DNA of 64,000 nt from Alphaproteobacteria bacterium UBA1301 (lineage in GTDB: Bacteria; Pseudomonadota; Alphaproteobacteria; Micropepsales; Micropepsaceae): positions 1 through 64,000 of the forward strand of contig DBUB01000018.1 of assembly GCA_002307725.1 (NCBI GenBank), read 5' to 3'. Positions within the stretch are counted from its first letter, which is position 1. Every line of letters starts with the position of its first letter. Below the pieces are notes generated by a model, which worked only from the letters and a program-made list of their open reading frames with translations, was not told the DNA's origin and made no database searches. Both the position numbers and the translations under genes were made by a program. This document shows, one piece after another, positions 1 to 8,450 of this stretch.

Positions 1-117
1 CGACCCCGAAATGCCCCAGCGACAGGACCAGAGCCACCTCACAAATCACGCCGATAGGGAATCAGCCTCCTGACCACACCGCAAGCGCACAGAGATGTGT
101 GAATGCCGTAGCCTTTG

Positions 118-228
118 CGGGGAGGTCGGAGAGCGAAGCGATCTGGGTGGGGGACCAGCGTTCGCGACGGGCACCGCCCCCACCTGACACGCCTTCGCTA
201 TGATTCACCTGATCGCCCCCACATGAGG
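118..228. repeat. Degenerate copy of dispersed inverted-repeat element
   Basis: The left part shares the string GGAGAGCGAAGCGAT and the flanking G-rich and C-rich blocks with the element at 1345-1476. The right arm has decayed. Nothing else is recognisable in bases 1-285, the stretch before the first gene. Confidence 0.6.
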
Positions 229-285
229 ACGTAATTTGATATAGTGCAGATGCCGTTGGCTCCTTATAGTCGTTAGGAGAAGTGC

Positions 286-798
286 ATGTCCTCACTTGCC
301 TCCAATATTATCTTCCCAGCGATATTAGCACTCGTTGCGTGGATCATTTTGAACTTCTGGGGCAAGCCCATCTTGGCCCTCAGAGCCACTAGGTTCGAGG
401 CGCTAAGAATAGCCCAGAGGTATTCGGGCGTGACGGGTTCGTCGAGTGATAAATTACGCGATACGGCACTAAGTTCATTGAATGAAATTGGCAACAGCCT
501 GTTGGCCTATAGCCGCGAAAGCTCGCTAGCTACACGCCTGTACTGCTATATGTTTGGATACAAACTCGAGAGTGCCGCGCGTTGTCTATTCGGCCTTTCG
601 GAGATACCGCGCGGGGAGTTTTCAATTTCTAGCGAAACACGTAAAAACACTTTAAACGCCCTATACATTTCATTGGGCGCTGCGCAACATTTGACCAAGA
701 TAGAGCGCGAGAAAATCGAACAAATGATCGAATGCGCCTCACCATACTTGCGTGACGACCCCAGTCGGAATAGCGAGGGTCATGATCTTCGAATTTAG
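286..798 (+). CDS. Hypothetical single-span membrane protein
   Basis: A 170-residue protein of unknown function. Residues 6-24 form one hydrophobic segment at the N terminus, followed by a soluble, mixed-charge region. A GAG-containing purine stretch (AGGAGA) sits just before the ATG. I recognise no family. The base composition is poorer in GC than the genes that follow, with codons such as AAT, ACA and TTA, so it may be accessory DNA. It is not obviously co-transcribed with the next gene, which follows after about 57 bases. Confidence 0.6.
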   Translation: MSSLASNIIFPAILALVAWIILNFWGKPILALRATRFEALRIAQRYSGVTGSSSDKLRDTALSSLNEIGNSLLAYSRESSLATRLYCYMFGYKLESAARCLFGLSEIPRGEFSISSETRKNTLNALYISLGAAQHLTKIEREKIEQMIECASPYLRDDPSRNSEGHDLRI

Positions 799-855
799 CA
801 AAAGCCGCATCAAGTCCGATCACTCTATCTACAAATTTTCCAGTTTCAGTGGTTC

Positions 856-1305
856 GTGCGAAAAATAGGGCTACGGTTGGTGGAAGACGACAACAAAATC
901 GCGATCAGCCAAGTGGTCTCCGCTCTTGCCATGGCGGCGCTCGATTACGGCATGGCGGGCCGCTGCGACAGCCCCATGCTGGTTCCATTTGTGGTGATGG
1001 AGAGCGATGGCCAGCGTTATATTCAGCGCTTTGAGGCCGAAACTGACGAGCAGGCGGTGGACGAAGCCAAGGCGTTTCTGGCCAAGGTTACGGACTCGAC
1101 CTCGGCCTATGCCTTAGCCTATGACGGCTTCGTGACCGTCGAAGGCACCGAGTTCGACGCCATCCTGGTCATTGCCGGAGAACGGGGTGATCCCAATGCG
1201 TTTATCTTCACCCAGCGTTACGATGCGGCGACGGACCCGATCACGCCCATCGGCAGTCCCGCGTTCATCGGTCAGCATGAGTCACTTCTGGGAACGACAT
1301 CGTGA
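856..1305 (+). CDS. Hypothetical protein, GTG start
   Basis: A 149-residue soluble protein with no signal peptide or membrane segment. The frame opens at a GTG at 856 and no good Shine-Dalgarno precedes it. An internal ATG at about 930 is the fallback start. The composition is acidic and alternating, as in a small alpha/beta fold, and I recognise no domain. It ends shortly before the inverted-repeat element that precedes prmA. Confidence 0.55.
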   Translation: MRKIGLRLVEDDNKIAISQVVSALAMAALDYGMAGRCDSPMLVPFVVMESDGQRYIQRFEAETDEQAVDEAKAFLAKVTDSTSAYALAYDGFVTVEGTEFDAILVIAGERGDPNAFIFTQRYDAATDPITPIGSPAFIGQHESLLGTTS

Positions 1306-1344
1306 ATAACTGCACCCGTCTTTGGAACGCCACACTGTTCATCG

Positions 1345-1476
1345 CCTCCCCCTTGTGGGGAGGCCGGAGAGCGAAGCGATCCGGGTGGGGGGCCATCGTC
1401 CGCCACCAGCACCTCCCCCCACCCGATCCGTCTGCGCTACGCTGCGCCGGATCGACCTCCCCACAAGGGGGAGGTC
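1345..1476. repeat. Dispersed inverted-repeat (MITE/REP-like) element
   Basis: The ends are CCTCCCCCTTGTGGGGAGG on the left and CCTCCCCACAAGGGGGAGG on the right, so the element can fold into a long imperfect hairpin. The interior carries GGAGAGCGAAGCGAT, shared with the copy at 118-228. The right end (AGGGGGAGG) lies about 8 bases before the prmA ATG and can act as its ribosome binding site. Confidence 0.75.
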
Positions 1477-1483
1477 ACTAGAC

Positions 1484-2341
1484 ATGCCCAATCCTCCGCT
1501 GTGGAAAATCACCGTTCCGTGCAAGAAATCCGAAGCGCCCAATGTGATGGCGGCGGTGGAGCTGGTGCCGCCCCATCCGCAAGCGGTGCTGATTGTCGAA
1601 GACCCGTTCAAGGACAACGGCGCGGTGGAAGCGCTGTACGACGTGATGCCAGACGGCGATCTGCTCACCCGCGTCATCGGCAAAGAGGTCCACGTTAAGC
1701 TTCTGCCCGATGCCGATTGGATCAAGCTTTCGCAGGAAGGCTTGCCGCCGGTGCGCGCCGGACGGTTCTTCGTTTATGGTGCTCATGACGCGGGCAAGGT
1801 GCCGGACTGCGTGGTTCCGATCCGTATCGAGGCGGGCATGGCGTTCGGCACCGGCCATCACGAGACCACGGCGCTGTGTCTGGCGGTATTGTCCGATCTC
1901 GCCAAGCGGCGGCACTACCGCAACGTGCTCGACCTCGGTTGCGGCACCGGACTTCTCGCCATCGGTGCAGCGAAAATCTGGCGGCAAAAGGTGACGGCGT
2001 CGGACATCGATCCGGTCGCCGTCGAAATCACCCGCGAGAATGCCGTCGCCAACAGCGTCGGGCCTTTGGTCGCCGCCTTCATGGCCGATGGGCCGACCCA
2101 CCCGGCGCTGTTCCGCCTCGCCCCCTTCGACCTCATCCTCGCCAACATCCTGGCCGCGCCATTGACGCGGCTGGCGCCGAGCGTGGCCGCGATCACGGCC
2201 AAAGGCGGCGTTCTGGTGCTGTCGGGCCTCTTGCGCTGGCAGGAGAATCTGGTGCTCAGTTTCTACCGGCCGCATGGGCTTGTCCTCAAGGACATCTGGC
2301 GCGACGGAAGCTGGAGCGCGCTGGTGCTGAAGAAGGCTTAA
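1484..2341 (+). CDS. prmA: Ribosomal protein L11 methyltransferase
   Basis: A SAM-dependent enzyme that methylates ribosomal protein L11, of 285 residues against about 293 for the E. coli protein. The order of motifs is typical: FGTGHHETT just before the SAM loop DLGCGTG, then SDIDP as the acidic motif II, then a NIL motif (DLILANIL) in the place of the usual NPP-type motif. The frame is open further upstream to 1322, but that part translates the inverted-repeat element. The ATG at 1484 is chosen because it has the AGGGGGAGG site and starts the conserved N terminus. It lies 42 bases before the aminopeptidase gene. Confidence 0.93.
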   Translation: MPNPPLWKITVPCKKSEAPNVMAAVELVPPHPQAVLIVEDPFKDNGAVEALYDVMPDGDLLTRVIGKEVHVKLLPDADWIKLSQEGLPPVRAGRFFVYGAHDAGKVPDCVVPIRIEAGMAFGTGHHETTALCLAVLSDLAKRRHYRNVLDLGCGTGLLAIGAAKIWRQKVTASDIDPVAVEITRENAVANSVGPLVAAFMADGPTHPALFRLAPFDLILANILAAPLTRLAPSVAAITAKGGVLVLSGLLRWQENLVLSFYRPHGLVLKDIWRDGSWSALVLKKA

Positions 2342-2383
2342 GAGGGTGGATTCCGCGGCCCGCGGAAAGTAACCTCTCGCGCC

Positions 2384-4195
2384 ATGACCAGATTCCAAAG
2401 CTTCGACGAGATTTCCGCTCCGGCGACTTGTGCGCCGCGCCTCAAACTCCTACGCGAGGAGCTTTCCCGCCGCGGGCTCGATGGTTTCATCGTGCCGCGC
2501 GCCGATGAGCACCAGGGCGAATATGTGCCGAGGCGCGCCGAACGGCTCGCCTGGCTGACCGCCTTCACCGGTTCCGCGGGTATTGCCGTGGTGCTGGCCG
2601 ATAAGGCGGCGATCTTCGTTGATGGCCGCTACACCCTGATGGTGCGCGGCCAGACCGACACCGCCCTGATCGAGCCGCGCGATCTGATCGCCGAAGGGCC
2701 GGGCGCGTGGCTGGAAAAGAATGCGCCGAAGGGCGCCAAGATCGGCTTCGATCCCTGGCTGCACACGGCGGCGGCGATCGATGCGCTGGGGCACAGCGTC
2801 CAGAAAGCGGGCGCAACGCTGGTGGCCTGCACCACCAATCCCGTCGATGCGGTGTGGCAGGATCAGCCCGGCGCTCCGACCGCCAAAGCCGTACCGCACC
2901 GTTTCAATCTCGCCGGTGAAGCCGCCGAGGCCAAACGCACCCGCATTGCCGAAGAGGTCAAAGCCAAAGGCGCCGACGCGCTGGTACTGACCATGCCGGA
3001 TTCGCTCGCCTGGCTGCTCAATATTCGCGGCGACGATGTTCCCCACACCCCGTTTGCACTCAGCTTTGCGGTGTTGCACAGCGACGGCACCGCCGACTGG
3101 TTCCTCGACCAACGCAAGACCTCGCCGGAATTGATTCAGCATCTCGGCAATGCGGTGCGCCTCCGCCAGCCCGCCGACTTCGCGCCGTCGCTCGCCGCCT
3201 TGACAGGCAAGACGGTGGCAGTTGATCCGGGGACCGCGGCGGCGGCGATCTTCGCCGCGCTGGAAACGGCCGGAGCCACCACGCTCCGCATCGCCGATCC
3301 CTGCCAGCTCGCCAAGGCGTGCAAGAATTCCATCGAAGTCGAAGGCATGCGCAAGGCGCATCTGCGCGACGGCATTGCGATGGCGAAATTCCTCGCCTGG
3401 TTCGCGCAGGAAGCACCCAAAGGCGGGCTGGATGAAATCGGCGCGGCGGAGAAGTTGGAAGCCTTCCGCAGCGCGTCGGAGCATCTCACCGATCTGTCGT
3501 TCGATTCCATTTCGGCGACGCGCGAGCATGCGGCGATTCCGCATTATCACGTGACGCGCACCTCCAACCTGCCGATCAAGCTGGATTCGATCTATCTGAT
3601 CGATTCCGGCGGTCAGTATCCCGACGGCACCACCGACATCACTCGCACGGTGATTGTCGGTACCCCGACCAACGAGATGAAAGACCGCTTCACCCGCGTG
3701 TTGAAAGGCCATATTGCGCTCGCCACGGCGCGCTTTCCCGAAGGCACCACCGGTGCAGCGCTCGACAGTTTTGCACGGCGGCCGCTATGGGAGGCCGGGC
3801 TCGATTACGATCACGGCACCGGCCACGGCGTCGGCAGCTATCTGTCGGTGCATGAAGGGCCGCAAAGCATCAGTAAGCGCCCGATCCTGCAAGTGCTGAA
3901 ACCTGGCATGATCATCTCCAACGAGCCGGGCTATTACAAAGCGGGCGAATACGGCATCCGCATCGAGAATTTGGTCGTGGTGCAGGACTGCGCCGAGAAG
4001 GCCGAACGCGAGATGCTGGAATTCGAAACCATCACGCTCGCGCCGATCGATCTCGAATTGATCGAACCGCTCTTGCTGACCGAAGCGGAAATCAACTGGC
4101 TCAACGCGTATCACAAGCGGGTGCGCGAGAGCCTGTCGCGGCTGGTGGACGACGAAACTCGCATCTGGCTCGATCAAGCGACACGGATGATCTGA
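2384..4195 (+). CDS. Xaa-Pro aminopeptidase (aminopeptidase P, M24B)
   Basis: A cytosolic metallopeptidase that removes an N-terminal residue followed by proline. At 603 residues it matches the longer three-domain type (human XPNPEP1-like) rather than the 440-residue E. coli PepP. Two creatinase-type N-terminal domains occupy about residues 1-320. The catalytic pita-bread domain follows, with visible metal ligands: the two aspartates in GGQYPDGTTDIT, the histidine in HGTGHGVGSYL, and glutamates in NEPGYY and IRIENLV. The stop codon TGA shares its last A with the ATG of the esterase gene, so the two are probably translationally coupled. Confidence 0.92.
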   Translation: MTRFQSFDEISAPATCAPRLKLLREELSRRGLDGFIVPRADEHQGEYVPRRAERLAWLTAFTGSAGIAVVLADKAAIFVDGRYTLMVRGQTDTALIEPRDLIAEGPGAWLEKNAPKGAKIGFDPWLHTAAAIDALGHSVQKAGATLVACTTNPVDAVWQDQPGAPTAKAVPHRFNLAGEAAEAKRTRIAEEVKAKGADALVLTMPDSLAWLLNIRGDDVPHTPFALSFAVLHSDGTADWFLDQRKTSPELIQHLGNAVRLRQPADFAPSLAALTGKTVAVDPGTAAAAIFAALETAGATTLRIADPCQLAKACKNSIEVEGMRKAHLRDGIAMAKFLAWFAQEAPKGGLDEIGAAEKLEAFRSASEHLTDLSFDSISATREHAAIPHYHVTRTSNLPIKLDSIYLIDSGGQYPDGTTDITRTVIVGTPTNEMKDRFTRVLKGHIALATARFPEGTTGAALDSFARRPLWEAGLDYDHGTGHGVGSYLSVHEGPQSISKRPILQVLKPGMIISNEPGYYKAGEYGIRIENLVVVQDCAEKAEREMLEFETITLAPIDLELIEPLLLTEAEINWLNAYHKRVRESLSRLVDDETRIWLDQATRMI

Positions 4196-5208
4196 TGCAG
4201 CGCGATCCGAACACCCCGCGCGGCACAGTTTCGACCTTGTGGCTGGCGAGCGACGTGCTGCAAGGCAATTTCATCGGCGAACCAACCGAGCGGCGCATTG
4301 ATGTCTATGTTCCGGCGGGGCACGACGGGCGCGGCTTGCCGCTGCTGGTCGATCTCGTCGGCTTCACCGGCGGCGGGCCGTCGCACACCAACTGGAAAAA
4401 CTTCGGCGAGAATTTACCGGAGCGGCTGGATCGCTTGATCGCCAGTGGTGCGATGGCGCCCGTCGTCGTCGCCCTGCCCGATTGCTGCACCAAGCTCGGC
4501 GGCAATCAGTACATCAATTCCGCTGCCATGGGCCGTTGGGATGATTTTCTGCGCCAGGAAGCCGTGCCGCTGGTCGAGCGCACATTGGCGTGCGGCGGCG
4601 ATGGACACCGCGGGCTTTTCGGCAAAAGCTCCGGCGGCTACGGCGCCATGGTGCACGCCTTGCTGCATCCCGATTTCTGGGCGGCGGCGGCCGATCATTC
4701 CGGCGACAAGGGCTTCGAATTGCTGTTCGCGAGCGATTTTCCGAAAGCGTTGCGCGCCATCGCGACGACCGGAAACTCGGTGCAGAAATGGCTGGAGCGC
4801 TTCTTCACGACCACCGAAACCAAGGTGCGCGGCGACGACATTCATGTCTTGATGGTCCTCGCCATGTGCGCGACCTACGATCCCGATTTGAGCGCCTACA
4901 TGGGCATCCGCTTGCCGGTGACGCTTGATACCTGCGAGATCATCCCGGAGCGCTGGGCCAACTTCGCCAAATGGGATCCGCTGACGCTGGTCGAGACGCA
5001 CGGCGAGGGGCTGAAGCAATTGAAGGCCCTCTACATCGATTGCGGCGACGAGGACCAGTACAATCTCGTCTATGGCGCGCGGCGGATGCACCAGCGTTTG
5101 GAAACGCTCGGCGTGGCGCATGTGTATGAGGAATTTCCCGACAACCATTCCTCGGTCGATTACCGGATGGACCGCAGCCTTCCGCTGCTGGCAAACGCCT
5201 TACGTTGA
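4195..5208 (+). CDS. Alpha/beta-hydrolase, putative esterase (esterase D family)
   Basis: A 337-residue protein related to the esterase D/putative esterase family (PF00756). The nucleophile elbow is GKSSGGYGA at about residues 142-150. Candidate acid and base residues lie in DCGDEDQ and in the C-terminal DNHSSVDYR. There is no signal peptide, so it is probably cytoplasmic. It overlaps the aminopeptidase stop by one base and is followed after ten bases by a NIPSNAP protein, which suggests one transcript. The substrate cannot be told from sequence. Confidence 0.8.
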   Translation: MQRDPNTPRGTVSTLWLASDVLQGNFIGEPTERRIDVYVPAGHDGRGLPLLVDLVGFTGGGPSHTNWKNFGENLPERLDRLIASGAMAPVVVALPDCCTKLGGNQYINSAAMGRWDDFLRQEAVPLVERTLACGGDGHRGLFGKSSGGYGAMVHALLHPDFWAAAADHSGDKGFELLFASDFPKALRAIATTGNSVQKWLERFFTTTETKVRGDDIHVLMVLAMCATYDPDLSAYMGIRLPVTLDTCEIIPERWANFAKWDPLTLVETHGEGLKQLKALYIDCGDEDQYNLVYGARRMHQRLETLGVAHVYEEFPDNHSSVDYRMDRSLPLLANALR

Positions 5209-5218
5209 GGAACACACC

Positions 5219-5539
5219 ATGATCGTCGAAATGCGCACCTACACCATCAAACGCGGCCACCGGGCCGCGATTCTGGAGGCGCTGAAAGGCCCGACCTTCG
5301 CCGAGCTGAAGCGCATTGGCGTCAAATGCGCCGGGCCGTGGGTTTCCACCGAGGACGAACAGAAAATCTTCTGGATGCGCGGCTTTCCCGATGCGGCGGC
5401 GCGCCAGAAAATGACCAATGAATTCTACGGCGGTGCGGCGTGGTCGGGCACGCTCAGCGCCATCTTCATGCCGGTGTTGGAAAAACACGATGTCGTCCCG
5501 GTGGAAATGGACGCAAGCGCGGTTGAATGGGTGGTTTAG
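5219..5539 (+). CDS. NIPSNAP family protein
   Basis: A 106-residue protein with the family's start (MIVEMRTYTIKRG) and ferredoxin-like dimeric alpha-beta barrel pattern. NIPSNAP proteins are small, poorly understood proteins sometimes linked to substrate binding or modification. The chosen ATG has GAGG about 8 bases upstream, and the longer frame upstream only re-reads the esterase gene. Its last 4 bases overlap the end of the convergent exonuclease gene. Confidence 0.82.
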   Translation: MIVEMRTYTIKRGHRAAILEALKGPTFAELKRIGVKCAGPWVSTEDEQKIFWMRGFPDAAARQKMTNEFYGGAAWSGTLSAIFMPVLEKHDVVPVEMDASAVEWVV

Positions 5540-6147
5540 CGGTGTGACCGGCGCCACGACGTGCCGCTGCACGAGCAGGGCTGATAACCGCCGCGGTACA
5601 TCTTGCCCGGCACCATGTCGATCAGGGCGGGAACCGCGGTGATGTGCGGCGCGCCGAGATCGGCCGCGACGGCGAGCGCCACCTCGCCGCAAACCTTGGC
5701 ATCCTCCGCCGCGTTGTGGTGGTTGAACTTTATGCAAAGGTGGCGGCCGAGTTCGTTCAGCTTGTGCGACGGTAAATCGGGCCAGATGCGTTGCGCCATT
5801 TTGACGGTGCAGAGATAATCGAAACTCGGATACGGCAGGCCATAAAGGTCGAGTGACGCACGCCAGACGCTCATGTCGAAGGCGGCGTTGTGCGCGATCA
5901 ACGTAGCGCCAGCAAAATCACTCGCGAATTCGTCCATCACTTCGGGAAATTCGGGGGCGTCCTCGACATCTTCGGGATGAATGCCGTGAATGCCGATGTT
6001 GAAGCCGGAAAACCGCATCTCGCGCGGCCGGATCAAGTGTTCCTCGACCCGCGTTACGGCGCCACCTTCGATCCACGCCAAGCCCACCGAACAGGCACTG
6101 GCGCGCTGCTCGTTGGCGGTTTCGAAATCGATGGCGATGACCTTCAA
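5536..6147 (-). CDS. DnaQ-like 3'-5' exonuclease
   Basis: A 203-residue DEDDh-type exonuclease. The three motifs are visible: DFETA near the start (ExoI), HNAAFD at about residues 87-92 (ExoII) and HHNAAEDAK (ExoIII, catalytic histidine and aspartate). No further domain is present, so this is a stand-alone nuclease like those used in DNA repair or RNA trimming rather than the polymerase subunit itself. Its ATG overlaps the ligA stop by four bases (ATGA), making it the third gene of a coupled recN-ligA-exonuclease unit. Confidence 0.87.
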   Translation of the reverse strand: MKVIAIDFETANEQRASACSVGLAWIEGGAVTRVEEHLIRPREMRFSGFNIGIHGIHPEDVEDAPEFPEVMDEFASDFAGATLIAHNAAFDMSVWRASLDLYGLPYPSFDYLCTVKMAQRIWPDLPSHKLNELGRHLCIKFNHHNAAEDAKVCGEVALAVAADLGAPHITAVPALIDMVPGKMYRGGYQPCSCSGTSWRRSHR

Positions 6148-8450
6148 CCCGCCCCGCCGATCAGCGTCAGCCAGCCGTCTTCGTCGATGATTTCGACGCC
6201 GAGTTTTTCCGCTTCGGCGCGTTTGGAGCCCGCCCCGGGACCGGCAATGACGAGATCGGTTTTCTTCGACACCGAACTCGCCACCTTGGCGCCCAGGCTT
6301 TCGGCGCGCGCCTTGGCCTCCTGACGGGTCATTTTTTCAAGGCTGCCGGTGAAGACGACGGTCTTGCCTTCCACCGGCGAACCTGAGGCTGCGGGCGCGG
6401 CGACGTCCAGCACCGTCAGTTCCGAGTCAAGACGAAAAAGCGCCGCCAGATTGCGCGGCTCGTCGTAGAAGTCCTTAATCGCTTCCGCAACCGTCTCTCC
6501 CACACCGTCGATAGCCTGGAGGTCCGTGGCGGCGGTTTTGCTGTTCAACGCTTCGTAGAAGGCGAGCAAGCTGTGGAAGTGGCGCGCCAAGAGCTTGGCG
6601 GTGGTTTCGCCAACATGGCGGATGCCAAGCGCATTGATGAAGCGGTCAAGCGGAATCTGGCGGCGCGCATCGATCGCTTCAAACAGCTTCTTGGCGCTTT
6701 GTTCGCCCCAGCCTTCGCGCGTGAGAATGGCGTCCGCATGCTTCTCCGACAGCAAGAAGATGTCGGCCGGTTCCTTGATCAAACCGTCGTCGAAGAAGGC
6801 CTGAATGTTCTTTTCGCCCATGCCTTCAATATCAAAAGCGTTGCGGCTGACGAAGTGGCGAAGACGCTCCACCGCTTGCGCCGGGCAGATGAGGCCGCCG
6901 GTGCAGCGGCGGTCGACATCTTCTTTGCCGGTCTTTTCATCGACTTCGCGCACGGCATGGCTGCCGCAGACGGGACATTTGGTGGGAAATTTGAACGTCG
7001 GACCGCGCTTGGCTTTGGTTTCCACCACGCGAACTATCTGCGGTATGACATCGCCGGCGCGCTGCACCACGACGGTATCGCCGATACGCACATCTTTTCG
7101 GGCGATTTCATCCTCGTTGTGCAGTGTCGCGTTCGACACGACAACGCCGCCGACCGTAACCGGCCTAAGCTTGGCGACCGGCGTTAGCTTGCCGGTGCGG
7201 CCGACCTGGATGTCGATCGCCTCCACCACCGTCTCGGCCTGCTCCGCCGGGAATTTGTGGGCGATGGCCCAGCGAGGATGGTCAGACACCGCGCCCAGGC
7301 GCCTTTGAAGGTCGAAACGATCCACCTTGTAAACTACGCCATCAATCTCGTGTCTTAGCGTTGGCCGCAACTCACCGAGTCGTGCGTAATAGGCCAGCAT
7401 TTGAGAGACAGTGCTGCACCGCTCCACCAATTCACTTACACCAAAGCCCCAATCACGAAATATGCGAAGTATATCCCACTGGTTGTCGGCGGGAACCTCC
7501 GACGCTTCTCCCCATGTGTAGGCAAAAAAGCACAAGTGTCTTTTTGCAGTCACCCTTGGATCGTTTTGTCGAACCGATCCAGCGGCAGCGTTGCGTGGAT
7601 TGGCAAAGAGTTTCGCACCAGCCCGTTCTTGCTCGGCATTGAGAGCAGAAAATCCGGCGAGCGTCATGTAAACTTCGCCTCGCACTTCAATTACGCGTGG
7701 GGCTCGCCCTTCTATACGGTGAGGAATATCGGAAATCATCTGGAGATTTTTGGTTACGTCCTCACCTTCGATTCCGTCACCACGTGTAGCGCCTTTGACG
7801 AATACTCCATCCTCATATCTCAAGGATGCGGACAGGCCGTCAATTTTCGGCTCGGCCGTAAAGGTCAAATTTGGCTCGTTCCAGCCAAGAAAGCGCGTTA
7901 TGCGTGCAACAAACTCTTCAACATCGACTGGGGTAAATGCGTTTTCCAGAGAGAGCATTGGAACAGTGTGAATTACCTTCGCAAAACCCTTCGTAGATTT
8001 TGCACCTACAGATCGCGACGGGGTGAGCAAATCGTTTGTAAATGGAAACCGTTGCTCGATTTGCTTAAGCCGGACGCGAAGAGCGTCGTATTCTGCGTCA
8101 CTAACAATTGGAGAGTCTTCGTCGTGATAACGTCGGTTGTGTTCGCCAATTTCCTCGCTCAGAGAATCGCGTTCAAGCCGGGCCTCTGTATCAGATAATT
8201 CATCGATCGGTATGCTACGTAGTCCTCGAACAACGCGGGTCCTTTTTCTATTTTTTTCCTTCAGCGACCGAATTTCATCTGTGATCGCGATTAGCTGCCT
8301 ATTAATCTCATGATATTTGCTCGCCACCTCCTCGGAGGCAAATGGCAGGCGAATACTACGCAGTTCAACAGAGAGAGCCTTAGCCTCTCTCTCTAGCGCC
8401 GCTCTGGAGCGAGTCGATGTTTCTTTTTTCTTTACTTCGCTCTTCTTCAT
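6144..8450 (-). CDS. ligA: NAD-dependent DNA ligase, with N-terminal extension and mosaic composition
   Basis: It seals nicks in duplex DNA using NAD+. The 768 residues read in order as: a charged, probably coiled N-terminal extension of about 78 residues not normal for LigA, domain Ia (YHDEDSPIVSDAEYD), the adenylation domain with KIDG (Lys202), EIDGVVYK at about 368-375, an OB fold, a four-cysteine zinc finger (CPVCG and later CTGG/CPAQ), helix-hairpin-helix repeats and a C-terminal BRCT domain. E. coli LigA has 671 residues. The part encoded from about 7340 to 8450 is clearly poorer in GC and uses different codons from the 3' part, suggesting allelic replacement. The start overlaps the recN stop by four bases. 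Confidence 0.93.
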   Translation of the reverse strand: MKKSEVKKKETSTRSRAALEREAKALSVELRSIRLPFASEEVASKYHEINRQLIAITDEIRSLKEKNRKRTRVVRGLRSIPIDELSDTEARLERDSLSEEIGEHNRRYHDEDSPIVSDAEYDALRVRLKQIEQRFPFTNDLLTPSRSVGAKSTKGFAKVIHTVPMLSLENAFTPVDVEEFVARITRFLGWNEPNLTFTAEPKIDGLSASLRYEDGVFVKGATRGDGIEGEDVTKNLQMISDIPHRIEGRAPRVIEVRGEVYMTLAGFSALNAEQERAGAKLFANPRNAAAGSVRQNDPRVTAKRHLCFFAYTWGEASEVPADNQWDILRIFRDWGFGVSELVERCSTVSQMLAYYARLGELRPTLRHEIDGVVYKVDRFDLQRRLGAVSDHPRWAIAHKFPAEQAETVVEAIDIQVGRTGKLTPVAKLRPVTVGGVVVSNATLHNEDEIARKDVRIGDTVVVQRAGDVIPQIVRVVETKAKRGPTFKFPTKCPVCGSHAVREVDEKTGKEDVDRRCTGGLICPAQAVERLRHFVSRNAFDIEGMGEKNIQAFFDDGLIKEPADIFLLSEKHADAILTREGWGEQSAKKLFEAIDARRQIPLDRFINALGIRHVGETTAKLLARHFHSLLAFYEALNSKTAATDLQAIDGVGETVAEAIKDFYDEPRNLAALFRLDSELTVLDVAAPAASGSPVEGKTVVFTGSLEKMTRQEAKARAESLGAKVASSVSKKTDLVIAGPGAGSKRAEAEKLGVEIIDEDGWLTLIGGAG

